DNA from: Thermococcus henrietii
GTDB taxonomy: Archaea > Methanobacteriota_B > Thermococci > Thermococcales > Thermococcaceae
NCBI RefSeq assembly: GCF_900198835.1
Contig: NZ_LT900021.1
Span: forward strand, 806,001-870,000
Reading direction: 5' to 3'
DNA length: 64,000 nt
In this document: one piece after another, positions 21,998-32,300 of the stretch
How the letters are laid out: every line of letters starts with the position of its first letter
Position numbering within the stretch: the first letter of the stretch is position 1
The notes under the pieces: generated by a model
The model's input: the letters and a program-made list of their open reading frames with translations, nothing else
Told to the model about the DNA's origin: nothing
Databases searched by the model: none
Position numbers and translations under genes: made by a program

Positions 21998-24226
21998 TTG
22001 AGATTCAGGCAGAAGCTCTACCTGGTCCTCATCGGAACCGTCATAGTCATAATGTTACTTATGGCAACCGCTCAATTGAGGGGTATAGAGCGCATGGGCA
22101 ACACCATGGAAAAGACCATGGGACCCACTATCACTGAACAAGCGGAGAAGATTGCCCTTCTCGAAAGCGAGAAGTACGCGATAACGATAGACGAAAAGCT
22201 CCGCCCCCTTCAGCTCGTGGCTGACTCTTACGCACACTCCATAGCGAGTGATTACGCCATAGACAACTATCTACCTGGCTACACTCAGAGTCCCAACTTC
22301 TGGAACACCGTTGAGAAGAAGCTAACGGAGCTGAGGGGCTCCGAGGGAGACATAATCAACGCTTACTACGCGGACCACACGGGGAGAATAAAAATAGTAC
22401 CTCCAGCGAAGCTTCCCTCCGGCTTCAACGCAACCAAATCAACTTGGTACCGAAGGGCCGCTGAGAACGGCTCGTTCTGGATGGAGCCTTACAGGGACGT
22501 AATCACGAACAGAACCGTTATAAGCTACATAACCCCAGTCGTTTACAACGGAACCGTTGAGGGCGTTCTCGGGATAGACGTTGATTTCTCATCCCTTTTC
22601 AACGAGATTATCTCAACGAGGATTGGAAAAACCGGCTACCTCTTCGTTCTGAGCCCCAACGGGACCGTCATAATACATCCCAACAAGGCCCTGATTCACA
22701 GGGTAAACGTTTTCACGAACGAGAGCTACGCGCCCCTTGCCAGTGCCATGAAGCGCGAGGGGAAGGGCGTCGTCGAGATGAAGCTCAACGGGAGGCTCAT
22801 GGTCCTCGCCTTCGCGAGGAGCAGGGTTACCAACTGGACTGTGGTTGCTATTGCACCGAAGGACGAGCTGATAGGCTCCCTCGTTAGTTCTCTCAACACC
22901 GCAAAGGCAGACGCGTCCAGAAACCTCCTCTTCAGCCTGCTGGCCGCCTCGGTGATAGCGGTCGTCCTCGTCATAGCGGGGATTCAGTACCTCAGAAAAG
23001 CGTTGAGGCCGATAGAAGAGCTCACAAGTGCCGCGGAGCTGATAGCGGAGGGCAGACTCGAGGAAGCCAAAAAGGTCGTTGGGTCAATCGACTACCCCTA
23101 CCGCGACGACGAGATTGGAAAGCTCCTTACCGCCTTTGAGGCAATCTCGCGCGACGTTATCGGAACCCTCAACGGCGTCATTCAGAAGCTCGAACGCCTC
23201 GCCGAGGGTGATTTGAGCAACGGTTTGAGCGTAGAAGCTAGGGGTGACCTGAGGAACATAATAAGCGCCCTCCGCGAAACGTCGGCCAAGATGAGAACGC
23301 TCATAGGGAACATAAGGCGCATAGGCCTTCTCCTTGACCAACAGGCGGGGGAGCTGGCGCAGATTGCTGAGAACGTCCGCGGCTCGATGGACCAAGTGAG
23401 CGAGGCCATAGAGCAGGTCAGCGTCGAAGCCCAGAGACAGCAGGAGAGCATCAACGAGATTACCGAGGGAATGCGCCTCGTTGCCCAGGTTACAGAGGAG
23501 ACCTCGAGCATAATGGAAGAGTTTGAGAGGGCCGTTGAGGAGGTAACGAGGACGGCATCCGAGGGCGGACGGAAGGGCGATGAGGCCATACGGGACGTTG
23601 AGAGCATCAAGCGCTCGATGGACTTCATTGACGAGGCGGTGAGGGCCGTAAGTGAGATGAGCAAGAGGATAGGTGAGATAACCCAGACGATAGGGAACAT
23701 CGCCGAGCAGACGAATCTCCTGGCTTTGAACGCCGCGATAGAGGCGGCACGTGCTGGAGACGCAGGAAAGGGCTTCGCGGTGGTTGCCCAGGAAATCCGC
23801 GGTCTGGCCGAGGAGAGCAAGGAGGCCGCGGAAAAGATACGCGAAATCATAGCCGAGATGGACGAGAAGGTCAGGAGGGCCGTTGAGGAAACGAAGAAGG
23901 GCGTTGACACGGTTTCAAACTCGACCGAGACCCTCAAGGAGAGCCTTGGCTACCTCGGATACATAGCTGAGATGATTGGCTCGATAGGCGAAAGGGTCTC
24001 TGAGGTAAAGGAGCAGGCCGAGAGGACGAAGGAGGAAGTCGAGAAGGCCCTTAGGGCCCTTGAGAACCTCGCCGCGAGCGCCGAAGAGACAACCGCCTCT
24101 GCCGAGGAGGTCAGCTCGGCGATGCAGGAGCAGAGGGCTGAGATAGAGGCTCTAAGCGAAGAGGCCAGGAAGCTCAAGGAGATAGCGCGGGAGCTCCGCG
24201 AGAACGTGGAGCAGTTCCGCCTCTAA
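21998..24226 (+). CDS. Methyl-accepting chemotaxis protein
   Basis: A membrane chemoreceptor that signals to CheA/CheW and the archaellum. It has an N-terminal membrane helix (LYLVLIGTVIVIMLLMA), a dCache-type extracellular sensor to about residue 300, and a second membrane helix (LLAASVIAVVLVIAGIQYL). A HAMP linker (LRPIEELTSAAELIAEG) and the cytoplasmic coiled-coil hairpin with its conserved tip EQTNLLALNAAIEAARAG follow. I chose TTG 21998 because GGAGGGG lies seven bases before it; the in-frame ATG at 21983 has no ribosome site. Glu/Gln-rich segments flanking the tip would be methylation sites. The ligand is unknown. Confidence 0.93.
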   Translation: MRFRQKLYLVLIGTVIVIMLLMATAQLRGIERMGNTMEKTMGPTITEQAEKIALLESEKYAITIDEKLRPLQLVADSYAHSIASDYAIDNYLPGYTQSPNFWNTVEKKLTELRGSEGDIINAYYADHTGRIKIVPPAKLPSGFNATKSTWYRRAAENGSFWMEPYRDVITNRTVISYITPVVYNGTVEGVLGIDVDFSSLFNEIISTRIGKTGYLFVLSPNGTVIIHPNKALIHRVNVFTNESYAPLASAMKREGKGVVEMKLNGRLMVLAFARSRVTNWTVVAIAPKDELIGSLVSSLNTAKADASRNLLFSLLAASVIAVVLVIAGIQYLRKALRPIEELTSAAELIAEGRLEEAKKVVGSIDYPYRDDEIGKLLTAFEAISRDVIGTLNGVIQKLERLAEGDLSNGLSVEARGDLRNIISALRETSAKMRTLIGNIRRIGLLLDQQAGELAQIAENVRGSMDQVSEAIEQVSVEAQRQQESINEITEGMRLVAQVTEETSSIMEEFERAVEEVTRTASEGGRKGDEAIRDVESIKRSMDFIDEAVRAVSEMSKRIGEITQTIGNIAEQTNLLALNAAIEAARAGDAGKGFAVVAQEIRGLAEESKEAAEKIREIIAEMDEKVRRAVEETKKGVDTVSNSTETLKESLGYLGYIAEMIGSIGERVSEVKEQAERTKEEVEKALRALENLAASAEETTASAEEVSSAMQEQRAEIEALSEEARKLKEIARELRENVEQFRL

Positions 24227-25371
24227 TCCTCTTTTTTGAAGGTTTCCCAGAAGACCGCCATCGAGAGCGAGTAAAGTAGAGCCGTTATGAAGAAGGGCCA
24301 TGTTAGTGAGACGTCGAAGATGAAACCTCCGATGAACTGGCCCACTCCAAAGGTGGCCGTCCAGGAGAGGTTGTTGAGCGCCATCGCGGTTGAGCGCTCC
24401 TCCTTGCTGAAGAAGCCCATCATGAAGGAGCTCCATATCGGGTTGACGATGTTCATCAGGATTGTCCTGACGGTGTAAAGGAGTGCTGCGACCGGGAAGC
24501 TTGGGGAGAGGGGCATGAGGGCTATCAAAGCGCTCGCGCTCCCGTTGAAGGCTACGATGGTCTTCACACTGCCCATCCTGTCCGCGATTATGGGGAGGAT
24601 GAACGTGCCGAGACCCATTATAAACTGCTGAACCGCGAAGAGCCAGCCGATGCTCTCAAGGCTCGTCCCAAAGCGCTGGTTGAACCACAGCCCAACGTAG
24701 GGTATCGCTATTCCGGCTCCAAGGCCTATTAACGCCTGTGGAACCGCGAACTTCGCGATTCTCCGGAGGATTTCTCCCCGGAGCTTTATCCTCCTTCCGC
24801 CGTTGAGTACTGGTCTCGTGGGAAGGATTACCAGAAAGCGAAGGGGAATGACGAGGAGAACAAGGGCGAACGTTTCCCTGTACGTCAGCCACCGGGGGAG
24901 AACTCCGGCGATGATTAGTCCAATCGCCGAGCCGATGGTTCCAAGGGCAGAGGACAGGCTGAACAGGTAGTGCCTCTTCTCGTCGCTCACTTCTCCGCTT
25001 AGGAGGGAAGTAAAGGACGGGCTCTCGAAGGCGAGACCGATTCCAACGAGGGCACCGCCGATGGCCAGGGGCAGGAGGGAAGGAAATGCCACCTGGATGG
25101 CTCTCCCCGAGAACATCAGCCCCAGTCCGAGGAGGATGGAGCGCTTGTAGCCGAGCTTAGCGCTCAGGGGGCCTGAGAAGAGGAGTGCCAGTGCCTGTGC
25201 GAGTGTTGATGCCGAGAACACCACACCGACGTCACCGTAGGTGTAGCCGAGGGACTTCATGTAGAAGGGCAGGATGAACCACGCTATGTTCCCGCCCAGC
25301 CAGGCGATGAAGGAGTAAAGCACAAGCAACCAAGCATCCCTGGAAAATCCCCTGTACTTCTGTAGAGACAT
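24223..25371 (-). CDS. Major facilitator superfamily transporter
   Basis: A 382-residue integral membrane protein with about 12 hydrophobic helices and an MFS loop motif after helix 2 (SGPLSAKLGYKRSIL), repeated in weaker form after the middle (PIIADRMGSVKTIV). Substrate is not evident; drug or metabolite efflux is the usual role of such short single-gene MFS members. No ribosome site is near the ATG at 25371. A TATA box (TTTTATATAC, 25403-25394) lies about 25 bp upstream, so the mRNA is probably leaderless. It converges on the chemoreceptor gene with a 4-bp overlap. Confidence 0.9.
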   Translation of the reverse strand: MSLQKYRGFSRDAWLLVLYSFIAWLGGNIAWFILPFYMKSLGYTYGDVGVVFSASTLAQALALLFSGPLSAKLGYKRSILLGLGLMFSGRAIQVAFPSLLPLAIGGALVGIGLAFESPSFTSLLSGEVSDEKRHYLFSLSSALGTIGSAIGLIIAGVLPRWLTYRETFALVLLVIPLRFLVILPTRPVLNGGRRIKLRGEILRRIAKFAVPQALIGLGAGIAIPYVGLWFNQRFGTSLESIGWLFAVQQFIMGLGTFILPIIADRMGSVKTIVAFNGSASALIALMPLSPSFPVAALLYTVRTILMNIVNPIWSSFMMGFFSKEERSTAMALNNLSWTATFGVGQFIGGFIFDVSLTWPFFITALLYSLSMAVFWETFKKED

Positions 25372-25477
25372 GAACGTTTAGATGGCTGTCGAGTATATAA
25401 AACTTGTGAGGGAGGGAAGGTAGCTGAAGGTTAAAATGGCAACGGGAAGCTGACGGCAAAGAGGAGAAAGACAAAAA

Positions 25478-26953
25478 TCAGCCGAGAGACCCCATAAACT
25501 CCTCAACGGCCTTCGCAGTTTCGCGGTAGGTCTTCCCCGCCAGTATGACGACGTAGTAGTTCGGGTTGTAGGGGTTCTTGAGCTTGGCCACAATGTAGCC
25601 CTTGCTCATAAGCTCGTTCTTGAGCTCGTTGACCTTGTCTGCGCCGTAGACTTTCTCAAGAACCTCCCAGGCCCTGTTGCTAACCCACCCTCCGATTATT
25701 ATGACGTTCTTGTCCTTCGGAAGGCCGTTGTCGAGGATGTATGTGTCGTTGACTATGAGGGAGTTTACATCGTTCGTCGCCGTCACCGTCGGGGCTGTCA
25801 CTGAGACGGTTCTGGTAACGTACGTTGTTCTGATGAAGCGGTAACCTTCTATCCCAACGACGTTCCCGTTGTCATCTTTTTTGTAGACGGCGGTGAACTT
25901 TAAGTTCCATCCCGGAATGGGGATGTTGATGGACGTTCCGGGCTGGAGGTAGACCTCGGGGAACTTGGGGTTGCTCGCGTTCACGTGGAGGTAAATGGAG
26001 TACGTCTTCTCTTCGCTGTTAATGTGCCAGACCCACTGTCCACTGTAGACATCGCCGCTTCTGTGGGTCTCCTTCAGATGATAGTACCAGTACCGGTATA
26101 TGACCGCCTTGGAGCCGCTTATCCCCGTGAAGAACTCCAAGGGGTTTATGACAACGACCTCTTGAACTCCAGACTGCAGGAGGGTTTCAACTTCCTCCTT
26201 GGGAAAGGAGTCGTAGGACTTAAAGACGTCTTCGCCCGCTTCATGGCATATCAGATAGTATTTGCCCTCGTCCATGACCTCAAGAAAAACCCCGTCTGGG
26301 TAGTGGACGTCAACGAGCATCTCGTTCGTCTGCTCGTTCATGTCATGAAAGTACAGCCAAATGCTTCCAAGGTACAGGCTAGTGCCGATATCGCTTGAGT
26401 TCTGGGTGACGTTTACGAGCCTATAAATGTACAGCGTGTTCACGTTATCGAGCTTTGTGTAAACTAAGACGTTGTACTGGTTTGAGCCGAGAGGTACCAG
26501 GCTCTGGTTGAACGTTACACTTATGCTCCCGTCCCCGAGCTCGGCGGTTCCCGAGTTGGGATTGTATGCTATCCTGGAGAAGTTCACGGCCAGGACTATG
26601 CCCCCGTTGCTGAGGTTTTTGGTCAGGGGCAACCCGAGGTCCGGCATGTCCCTGCTCGTAAGGATGTAGTACTGGTTCTCGTCCGGTATCACCACGCTGT
26701 GGTACTCCACGGGCACGACAACGCTCTTTGTGTACGTTTTCTCGCTTATCCCCTTTAAAACTAGAAAAGCACCGAGTCTCGCCCCAGCTATTGCATCCTC
26801 ATTTATGTGGAGGGGGACTTTATTGACCACCTTCGTGGTGGGCAACACGATTATCGTGTTCGCTGAGTTGAAAGGGGCTCCCGCCGTTGTTCCCAAGGTG
26901 ACAACCAGCATCAGCAAAAGCCCGAGGAGCATCGAGGCTCTCTTGTGTCCCAT
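25478..26953 (-). CDS. Secreted surface protein with S-layer-like C-terminal domain
   Basis: The 491-residue product starts with a signal peptide (RASMLLGLLLMLVVTLGTTAGA). A long beta-rich extracellular part with several N-x-S/T sites follows. Near the C-terminus, KNVIIIGGWVSNRAWEVL followed by YYVVILAGKTYRETAKAVEE resembles the end domain of Thermococcales S-layer proteins, where a 'GG' nucleotide-binding-like turn precedes a VVVAG segment. I infer a cell-surface role. ATG 26953 was chosen because a canonical signal peptide begins there and GGTGGGTGAG precedes it; the frame stays open further up. The promoter region is shared with the divergent membrane-protein gene. Confidence 0.72.
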   Translation of the reverse strand: MGHKRASMLLGLLLMLVVTLGTTAGAPFNSANTIIVLPTTKVVNKVPLHINEDAIAGARLGAFLVLKGISEKTYTKSVVVPVEYHSVVIPDENQYYILTSRDMPDLGLPLTKNLSNGGIVLAVNFSRIAYNPNSGTAELGDGSISVTFNQSLVPLGSNQYNVLVYTKLDNVNTLYIYRLVNVTQNSSDIGTSLYLGSIWLYFHDMNEQTNEMLVDVHYPDGVFLEVMDEGKYYLICHEAGEDVFKSYDSFPKEEVETLLQSGVQEVVVINPLEFFTGISGSKAVIYRYWYYHLKETHRSGDVYSGQWVWHINSEEKTYSIYLHVNASNPKFPEVYLQPGTSINIPIPGWNLKFTAVYKKDDNGNVVGIEGYRFIRTTYVTRTVSVTAPTVTATNDVNSLIVNDTYILDNGLPKDKNVIIIGGWVSNRAWEVLEKVYGADKVNELKNELMSKGYIVAKLKNPYNPNYYVVILAGKTYRETAKAVEEFMGSLG

Positions 26954-27017
26954 CTCACCCACCATCACGGTTTCCACCTTCAACCTTTATTAACCCTTCC
27001 CGGAACTTTGAAGTGCG

Positions 27018-27064
27018 ATGATGAGTGAATCCAATGCTGACGGGATGATGAACCCCGAACCTGA
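27018..27064 (+). ncRNA. Candidate C/D box sRNA overlapping a gene start
   Basis: Boxes occur in the order C (ATGATGA, 27018-27024), D' (CTGA, 27037-27040), C' (ATGATGA, 27045-27051) and D (CTGA, 27061-27064). The C-D' spacer is exactly 12 nt, the usual length in archaeal guide RNAs. D'-C' is 4 nt and C'-D is 9 nt, shorter than usual. Flanks TGCG and CGCG could form a terminal stem. The C box coincides with the ATG ATG of the next gene, so the pattern could be coincidence. The methylation target is not identified. Confidence 0.35.
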
Positions 27065-27539
27065 GCGCGAGGTGGTTGAACTGGAAAAACTCCGGAAGAG
27101 CGTTGAAGAGCTAACAAGACAGGTTGCCAGGCTGGAGGAAAGGAGAAAGCCCGACTCCCTCGGCTGGGACGACATAGCGCAGGAGATAGTCGGCGCGATA
27201 ACCTTCGCGCTCCCCTTCATCTTCACGGGCGAGGTCTGGGACGTGGCAAAGGACATCTCGGTCGAGCGCTCGCTCGCCATCTTCCTCATGACGATTGGCC
27301 TCGCTTATCTGTTCCTAACGAAGGCAGGACTCGGAAACCTGAAACGCGAGGAAATCTTTCACGTCCCCAAGAGGCTTATAACCGTCGCCCTCATCTCCTA
27401 CGCCGTTTCCGCGGTTCTAATCTACCTCTTCGGCATAGACTACATAGCTCACTTCGACGCGGTTCAATACTTCAACGCGACGGTCATAATAAGCACCTTC
27501 GCGGTCATAGGCGCGATAGCGGTTGACATGGTGAGGTGA
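27018..27539 (+). CDS. Integral membrane protein, probably DUF2391 family
   Basis: A 173-residue protein with a charged, coiled-coil-like N-terminus (residues 1-50) and four hydrophobic helices (e.g. IVGAITFALPFIFTGEV, LAIFLMTIGLAYLFL, ITVALISYAVSAVLIYLFG, ATVIISTFAVIGAIAV). The pattern fits the archaeal/bacterial DUF2391 family; function unknown. There is no ribosome site before ATG 27018, but a TTTATTAA element 25-30 bp upstream fits a leaderless message. The first eleven codons coincide with a C/D-box-like pattern, so a later start at 27045/27048 is possible. The next gene starts directly after its stop. Confidence 0.75.
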   Translation: MMSESNADGMMNPEPEREVVELEKLRKSVEELTRQVARLEERRKPDSLGWDDIAQEIVGAITFALPFIFTGEVWDVAKDISVERSLAIFLMTIGLAYLFLTKAGLGNLKREEIFHVPKRLITVALISYAVSAVLIYLFGIDYIAHFDAVQYFNATVIISTFAVIGAIAVDMVR

Positions 27540-28565
27540 ATGAAAGTAATAACAGGAAAGCGCTGGGAGGCCTTCGCCGATGAGAATGCCGTCCTTTTTC
27601 CCGAGTACCAAAAGAACCGAGACGAGCTGATTAACTTCGTGAACTCGCTGAAGGGCGACGAGACCATCGTTACGGCAAGTCTGGAGCTGGTGGACCTGAT
27701 AGCGAACCGCTTTAGGAAGGGCGAGGAGAACGTTCTAATCTATTCGGACACGGGGAGGAGCATAACGCTCAAGGAAGCCTACGAGCTGAGGAAATACCTC
27801 GATTTCGATGTTCGCGGGGGCTTCTCGGGGGAAATGGCCAAAACGAGCGTACTCTTCGTTGAGGGAAAGACCGACGCCAAGTTCTTCAAGGCCGTCTTCA
27901 AGAAGCTCTTCGAGTTCAGGGAGAGTCAAAAGGCCCCGTACCAGTTCAGGTTTATAGAGCGCGTCTTTGAGCGCGACAACTTCGACCTCCTCAGACGGGA
28001 ATCTGACGGGGCTTACCTCGCCGTTATCCCGAGCGAGGGCAACTCCGGGGTGATTAGAAACCTTGGAAACTTCCTAAAAGCCATGGAGGTCTTTGATTTC
28101 AGCGTTGAGAGGCTCGGCGTTGCGGTTGACATAGACGAGAGTAGGGAAAGCGCCCTCGCCTCGATAGCTGGGAAGCTCTCGGGCTTTGAGCATGAAACTA
28201 CGGTGAGGGGCTATCTCGTCGGGAAAACCGAGGTGATTCCGCTCGTTATCGGACTGCCCTTCGAGGACGAGCTGATAGAGTGGAAAAAACCGACGGTCGA
28301 GGACCTGATGCTCCACCTCATCGAGCGCGAGGGACTGCTCGACAGGGTCAGGCCGGGCATTAAGGCCCTCAACGAGAGCCTCGGGAGGAAGCTCAAGCCC
28401 AAGGAAGTCATGTATCTGGCGCTTTCCGCATACGGACACTGGGGCAACCTCGAGGGCTTCTACGAGCTGTTCGTCATGCGCTCCCGGTTCAGGAACCTCA
28501 AGGCGGTTCTGAGGGAAGCCGGACTTATGGAGGGCCTCAGATACCTCGCATTTTCAGAGCGCTGA
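27540..28565 (+). CDS. TOPRIM-type protein (DUF3226-like), unknown function
   Basis: A 341-residue soluble protein. The middle carries a TOPRIM-like nucleotidyl-transfer fold: a Glu in SVLFVEGKTDAKFFKAVF (about residue 105) and an Asp pair in GVAVDIDESRES (about 198). Such folds occur in OLD-family nucleases, primases and RNase M5. The N-terminal 100 residues (RWEAFADENAVLFPEYQKN) and the C-terminal helical part are not recognised. The ATG abuts the preceding stop and follows GGTGAGGTGA, so it is translationally coupled to the DUF2391-like membrane protein. Association with a membrane partner suggests, but does not show, a defence or stress role. Confidence 0.75.
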   Translation: MKVITGKRWEAFADENAVLFPEYQKNRDELINFVNSLKGDETIVTASLELVDLIANRFRKGEENVLIYSDTGRSITLKEAYELRKYLDFDVRGGFSGEMAKTSVLFVEGKTDAKFFKAVFKKLFEFRESQKAPYQFRFIERVFERDNFDLLRRESDGAYLAVIPSEGNSGVIRNLGNFLKAMEVFDFSVERLGVAVDIDESRESALASIAGKLSGFEHETTVRGYLVGKTEVIPLVIGLPFEDELIEWKKPTVEDLMLHLIEREGLLDRVRPGIKALNESLGRKLKPKEVMYLALSAYGHWGNLEGFYELFVMRSRFRNLKAVLREAGLMEGLRYLAFSER

Positions 28566-28604
28566 ACTTTTAAGTTTTCCCTCCAATTCCCTTCGGTGAT
28601 AAAG

Positions 28605-29306
28605 GTGAAGCTCGTCTCATTCGACGTCTGGAACACCCTCCTCGACATAGAGGTCATGCTCGATGCCCTCATGGTGGAGCTGACGAAGCTCATGGGGGCA
28701 TGCATACTCGACGTGGCCGAGGGAATAATGCTGACGCGCGAGAGGATAAAGGCCATGCGCGCCAGAGGTGAAGGCGACCCGAGGCGGGCCTTGGAGGAGA
28801 GCCAGGAGATGCTGGCAGATTTACTCGGAATAGACGTCGAGCTGGTGAAGCGGGCCGCGGCAAGGGCGGTCCTCAAGGTCGATGAGGAGATGGTGCTCCC
28901 CGGAACCAAAAAGGCTCTTGAGGGCGTCAAGAGGAAGGGCCTGAAAGTTACCGTCACGGGCAACGTGATGTTCTGGCCCGGCTCGTACACGAGGCTTCTG
29001 CTCGAGCGCTTCGGGCTCATGAACTACATCGACAAAACCTTCTTCGCCGACGAGGTTCTCGCTTACAAACCCCTGCCAGAGATGTTTAGGAAACCTTTGG
29101 AGACTTTCAACGTGAAGCCTGAGGAGGCCATACACATCGGCGACACGAAGGCGGAGGACTTTGAAGGTGCATTAAGGGCCGGCCTCTGGGCGGTCTGGAT
29201 TAACCCCGAGGCCGAGGGCGTGAGGAGAATCCACGAGAGGGGCTTCGAGGTGCCGAGCGTCGAGGGGATTCTGGAGGTTTTGGAGAGAATAGAAAACGGG
29301 AAATAA
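28605..29306 (+). CDS. HAD superfamily hydrolase
   Basis: A 233-residue haloacid-dehalogenase-type phosphatase. The nucleophile motif is [12 protein letters not shown]; note the second acidic position is Trp-Asn rather than the usual Asp-x-Thr. Motif II is [13 protein letters not shown], and motifs III/IV are [15 protein letters not shown] and [21 protein letters not shown]. The helical cap lies at residues 15-95. The replaced second Asp may mean a dehalogenase-like or altered activity instead of a plain phosphatase. GTG 28605 is preceded by GGTGAT; another GTG at 28596 overlaps that site. The gene converges on DNA polymerase. Confidence 0.85.
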   Translation: MKLVSFDVWNTLLDIEVMLDALMVELTKLMGACILDVAEGIMLTRERIKAMRARGEGDPRRALEESQEMLADLLGIDVELVKRAAARAVLKVDEEMVLPGTKKALEGVKRKGLKVTVTGNVMFWPGSYTRLLLERFGLMNYIDKTFFADEVLAYKPLPEMFRKPLETFNVKPEEAIHIGDTKAEDFEGALRAGLWAVWINPEAEGVRRIHERGFEVPSVEGILEVLERIENGK

Positions 29307-29314
29307 CTCGCCTA

Positions 29315-32300
29315 TTACTTCTTCACCTTCAACCAGGCCCCAAGTCCGACCTGCTTCGTCTTCTGATACCTTAAGTCTTCCTTCCGGTAGCCGAAGGCTT
29401 TTAGAATCCTCTCAACAGCGGGGAGAACCTGGTTCTCGATGTAGTACTCCGCATCGTAGCGGTGCTTCGTCGGGTCGAACTCGTCGGCGGGAATCGCCCT
29501 GTCGCCTATCCTTCCAGAGCCCTTTAGGACGATATAGCTTATCACCGTGCCGGGCCGGATTTTCACTCCTCGCGCCGCGAGCCTCTTAGCAACGGCAACG
29601 TGCGGACCGGTGGCTTTGTAATCCTTCAAATCGCGCGTTATCTGCTCGTGGATTACCAGCTTCTCGGGCGGGACTTCGTACTTGCTCAGCTTTTCCGTCA
29701 CTTCCTTGACTATCCTGACGGCCTCCTCGACGTCACCGTGCTTGAGTATCGCCTCGAGAACCCTAGCCTGCGTCTCCTTCGCTATCTCGCTCCAGTCGCG
29801 CCTTACAATCTCAAGGCCCCTCGTGATTATCTTGCCCTCCTCATCTATCACCGCGTACTTCTTCTTCGTGACGAAGAAGCCCCTCACGTAGAAGCCCTCG
29901 TACTCAAGTTCGAGCAGGCCGGGCAGTTTTGGATTAATGTATCTTAAGAACTCCTTTGCTTTTTTCTTGACTGTTTCAGCGTCTGCTCCGGGAATAGTAG
30001 CATGGAGACCGTCTGTATCGGCATAGAGAACTTTAAAACCGAATTTTTCTTCGAGTTCCCGGATAACCATTTCTATGTACTCCCTTCCCCATGCCGTAAC
30101 GCTCTCGGCGCACTCCTTGCAGTACCACCGGGCCTTGGCGTAGCCGTAGTAGCCGTAGTAACTGTTGTGCGCGTAGAGGAGTCCAAAGCCAGCCAAAAAG
30201 TTCTCGTCCTCCTCGACGCTCAGGTCGTAGACGTGGCCTTCATAGTGTCTCTTCTTGACTTCCACGACCCTGTCGAGGACGATGTCCCCACTGATTAGCC
30301 ATTCTATTCTCTTGGCCTTCTCCCCGTCGAGTCTTCCGTTATCAACGAGCTCCCGGAACTTTTCGTAGCTCATGTTCTTCTGGAAGACCTTACCGAACGT
30401 TTCCTCAAGCACTTCCTTAGGTATGACGTGGGAATAATAGGCGTTCTTTTTCTTTTTGTAGTCCGTGAACGGAAGCTCCTCGTTAACGTAGACCCTGTAA
30501 ACTCCGCTGTCGTATCTAAGCCTGATGGCAGAGACGCCGAGGGAGTTGAGGAGAAGGACCAGGCCGTTCACCAAAATCTCGCTCTTTGTCGAAAGGCGAA
30601 CCCTCTTGTTCGGGTGAACGTCGCCATCGCCGATGAAGTATCCCTCAAGGAATGCCCAGCGCACGCTCTCAGGAGATGTGAAGATTACCTCTGGAACCCG
30701 CTTGTTCTCCGCTAAAGTCCCGCAGAGAGCCTCAAAGATAATGCACGCCATTTTCTTTGGAATCTCGACGTAGTTCTTCCCACGCCTCACCTTTCCAAAG
30801 AACCTTTCTGAGAGACGCTCCATGTCGTCGAGAACGCTCTCATCGTTGTTGTAAAGCTTAACGGAATAACTCCAGCCGTTCTTTGGGTTCCTCTGCTTGC
30901 CCGCGTAGCCCTCGCTCACGTAGTAGCCAAGGAGCTTTGCGAAGTTCTCATCGACCTCTATAAACGGGCTCATCCTAAAGCCGTTTCTGGTTCCAATTTT
31001 CCACTCCTTCAGCTCCTCCTCAGGCATGAGCGCTATAACGTCTCTAACGGCGTTGAATTCGATGAGATACTCCTTTCTATTGCGGTTGTATCTGACGGCT
31101 TCCACCAAGCCCTCGTAGAGGGTCCTGTACTTTTTGAGCCCTTCCCCGTCGATGATTTCGTAGCCGATTTTCCTGAGTTTTACGTATCCGAGCTCCTCCA
31201 GGTGCTTCAAGTAGCGCCTCGCAGTTCTCGGCCTCTTTTCCTCACCGAAAATCCACCGGAGGGTTCTGAGCATTCCCTTGAAGAAGTTCTTTCTGCCTCT
31301 CGTCGGAATCGTCAGTACTATGTCCTCCGTTTCTTCCTCCGGCAGTTCGAGAAGTAGTTGGACAATGTTCAACGTTTCCTTTCTTTCGGGCAGGCGCACG
31401 CGCTTTGGAACCGCGAGGAGGTCTCCGGCTCTGATTTCCCCTCCAGTTACCTCCGCGAGCTCCCCATTCCTGTAAGCGAAAAGGCTGTGGCCCTCTGTTA
31501 CGGTTATTCTCCTGCCTGAGCTCAGGGTTATCTCGTAGACGTTTCCAGAATAGCGATGCCTTATCAGGGCTTTCACTGGCATTAGGCGGGCTTTCTTGGA
31601 TTTCCTGTCAAACGAAAAGGCGTGAATTCCACTGACCTCCAGAACCTCAGTGTTTCCGTCCCTTTTGACCCGCTCCTTTTCGTCCTTCATGAGTCCATCA
31701 ACGAACTCGCCAATCCTGACGAGCTTGATGTCTCCGTTCTTAACTACCGGAATCCATTCCTCTGGCAGGAGACTGTTGGCTAAGATTTTGATAGCCCTCT
31801 GCCTGTAATCGAGGAGCTTCTTCTCCAGCGGGTCAACCGTTGCCTTCATCTTCCGCTTTATCTTCTGCCTCTCCTCGAGCAAGTCTCCCAGGAGGCTCGG
31901 TATGAAGCCGGGGAAGTCCTTGCAGAACTTGTGTCCAACCTCCGGGGCGACGTCGTACTCTTTACAGCCCTCGCGGTTGAGCGTGTCCGGCGAGACGTTG
32001 TGGGTTATGATGATTGAGGGGTACAGCGAGCGGAAGTCTAAATACACAATATTGTCCCATAATCCTCGCTCTGGTTCTTTAACGTACCCGCCCGCGTAGC
32101 CCCCGCGCCGCCTCGCGAGCTCCCTCTCGTCGGGCTTGTTTGGGGCGAGCTCGTTCCTCTCGTAGGCCTTCCGCAGGAGGAACCACTCGACGAGGTTGCC
32201 CGTGCTCGAGCGCGAGACGTCCCAGAGGCTCTGGCCTATTAGCCTGGAAAGCTGGGCCTCCATCGGGAAGAACTCCCTTCCAAGCTCGTAGGTCACCTTC

